A stretch of 5,057 nt of DNA from NCBI GenBank assembly GCA_023137655.1, contig JAGLOT010000057.1, positions 1 through 5,057 on the forward strand, in the 5' to 3' direction. A model generated the notes under the pieces. It did no database searches and was not told the DNA's origin. It worked only from the letters and a program-made list of their open reading frames with translations. Origin of the DNA: Nanobdellota archaeon. Its GTDB lineage: Archaea; Nanobdellota; Nanobdellia; Woesearchaeales; BS150m-G63. Position 1 is the first letter of the stretch, and the number at the start of each line of letters is the position of its first letter. The position numbers were made by a program, and so were the translations under genes. Shown piece after piece: positions 4,237 through 5,057 of this stretch.

Positions 4237-5057
4237 ATGGGTGTCAAGGAAAGAATTCAGGAAATTGAAGACCAATTAAAGACTACCAAGTATAATAAGA
4301 AGACTCAACATGCTATTGGTTTAAGAAAGGCCCAATTAGCGGCTCTAAAGAAGAAAGCAGAAGGTCAAAAGAAATCTGGTAGTGGTTATGGTTATGTTAT
4401 TAGAAAAACAGGCGATGCTACAGTTGTAATGGTGGGATTTCCGTCTGTTGGTAAAAGTACATTACTAAATGCAATCACTAATCAAGAAAGTATAGTTGGA
4501 GGTTATGATTTCACAACCTTAGAAGCAATTCCTGGTTTATTAAATTATAAAGGTGCAAAAATACAGATTTTTGATGTTCCTGGTTTAGTTGAAGGTGCAG
4601 CAGCAGGTACTGGAAGAGGAAAAGAAGTTTTATCTGTTGTTAAAAATGCAGACCTATGTTTATTGGTTGTTGATGTTAATAGGCCAAGTGATTTAGAGAT
4701 TATTAAAAATGAACTTTATGATGCAGACATTAGAATTAATACAAAAAAACCAGAAGTTAAATTTAAGAAAGTAACTAAGGGGGGAATAACACTAAGTAAG
4801 ACAGTTCCTTTAGCTATTGATGATCAGCTTGTTAAGGATATGTTAAATGAAATGGGCATTATCAATGCAGATGTTCTTATTAGAAGTAAGGTAAATGAAG
4901 ACCAATTAATTGATGCAGTAATTGGAAATAGAAAATATTTGAATGCAGTCATTATTTTAAATAAATGTGATACTGTTAGTTATGCAAAGGCAAATGAAAT
5001 TAAAGAGAAGATTAAAGCTGATGTTTTGGTTTCTGCAGAGAGGAAAGAGAATTTAAG
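4237..5057 (+). CDS. DRG/Rbg-family GTPase, N-terminal part (runs off right edge)
   Basis: This is an Obg-superfamily GTPase of the DRG (developmentally regulated GTP-binding) group, conserved across archaea and eukaryotes and associated with ribosomes. The 273 visible codons start MGVKERIQEIEDQLKTTKYN, the DRG N-terminal helix-turn-helix region with a basic, Lys-rich second helix (to about 45). The G domain follows: G1 GFPSVGKST (67-75), the G2 threonines in GYDFTTLEAIPG (93-94), G3 DVPG (113-116) followed by LVEGAAAGTGRGKEVL, G4 NKCD (242-245) and G5 VSA (265-267). Residues about 150-235 are the DRG-specific S5D2L insert within the G domain. The remaining 90 or so residues, including the TGS domain expected at the C-terminus, lie outside. 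Its length and motifs are normal for what is seen. Identification is secure; the archaeal role is not well defined. Confidence 0.94.
   Translation, partial: MGVKERIQEIEDQLKTTKYNKKTQHAIGLRKAQLAALKKKAEGQKKSGSGYGYVIRKTGDATVVMVGFPSVGKSTLLNAITNQESIVGGYDFTTLEAIPGLLNYKGAKIQIFDVPGLVEGAAAGTGRGKEVLSVVKNADLCLLVVDVNRPSDLEIIKNELYDADIRINTKKPEVKFKKVTKGGITLSKTVPLAIDDQLVKDMLNEMGIINADVLIRSKVNEDQLIDAVIGNRKYLNAVIILNKCDTVSYAKANEIKEKIKADVLVSAERKENL

Noticed and set aside
1..5057. CRISPR array, insertion sequence, toxin-antitoxin or defence genes
   Set aside because: There are no spaced direct repeats, transposase motifs or defence-type domains; every gene except the MscS-like, SprT-like and UPF0147 proteins is core information processing or chaperone machinery.

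Overview
The window comes from an A+T-rich archaeon. It carries archaeal-type release factor aRF1, aIF5A, ribosomal protein eL43, RNA polymerase subunit P, KEOPS subunit Pcc1, prefoldin beta, a UPF0147 protein and a DRG-type GTPase. It also has TATA-box promoters, several of them at leaderless spacing, and a tRNA gene without an encoded CCA end. The very small proteins, tight ATGA-type overlaps and an aRF1 lacking its usual minidomain suggest a reduced-genome (DPANN-like) lineage, but that placement is inference. All three stop codons are in use, so the standard code applies.

Left, minus strand (1-1987): aRF1, then a SprT-like zinc metalloprotein whose start overlaps the aRF1 stop, then after 78 bases the start of aIF5A, which runs off the left edge. 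aIF5A has its own promoter and a good Shine-Dalgarno site. aRF1 and aIF5A both act on termination and peptidyl transfer at the ribosome, so this is a translation-factor cluster with a protease-fold passenger.

Centre, plus strand (2084-3500): after a divergent promoter region come tRNA-Pro(UGG), then eL43, rpoP (45 aa) and pcc1, then prefoldin beta and UPF0147 after a new promoter. This is a compact information-processing and protein-folding group. rpoP/pcc1 and pfdB/UPF0147 overlap by a few bases, so each pair is probably translationally coupled.

Right (3501-5057): a 75-base convergent gap with T-rich stretches on both strands leads to a short MscS-like membrane protein on the minus strand. 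It shares a 79-base divergent promoter region with a plus-strand DRG-family GTPase that runs off the right edge.

No mobile element, CRISPR array or defence gene is visible, and I see no clearly new multi-gene system. The best leads are the minidomain-less aRF1 with a changed decoding loop, the aRF1-SprT-aIF5A linkage, and two perfect inverted repeats sitting on promoters.
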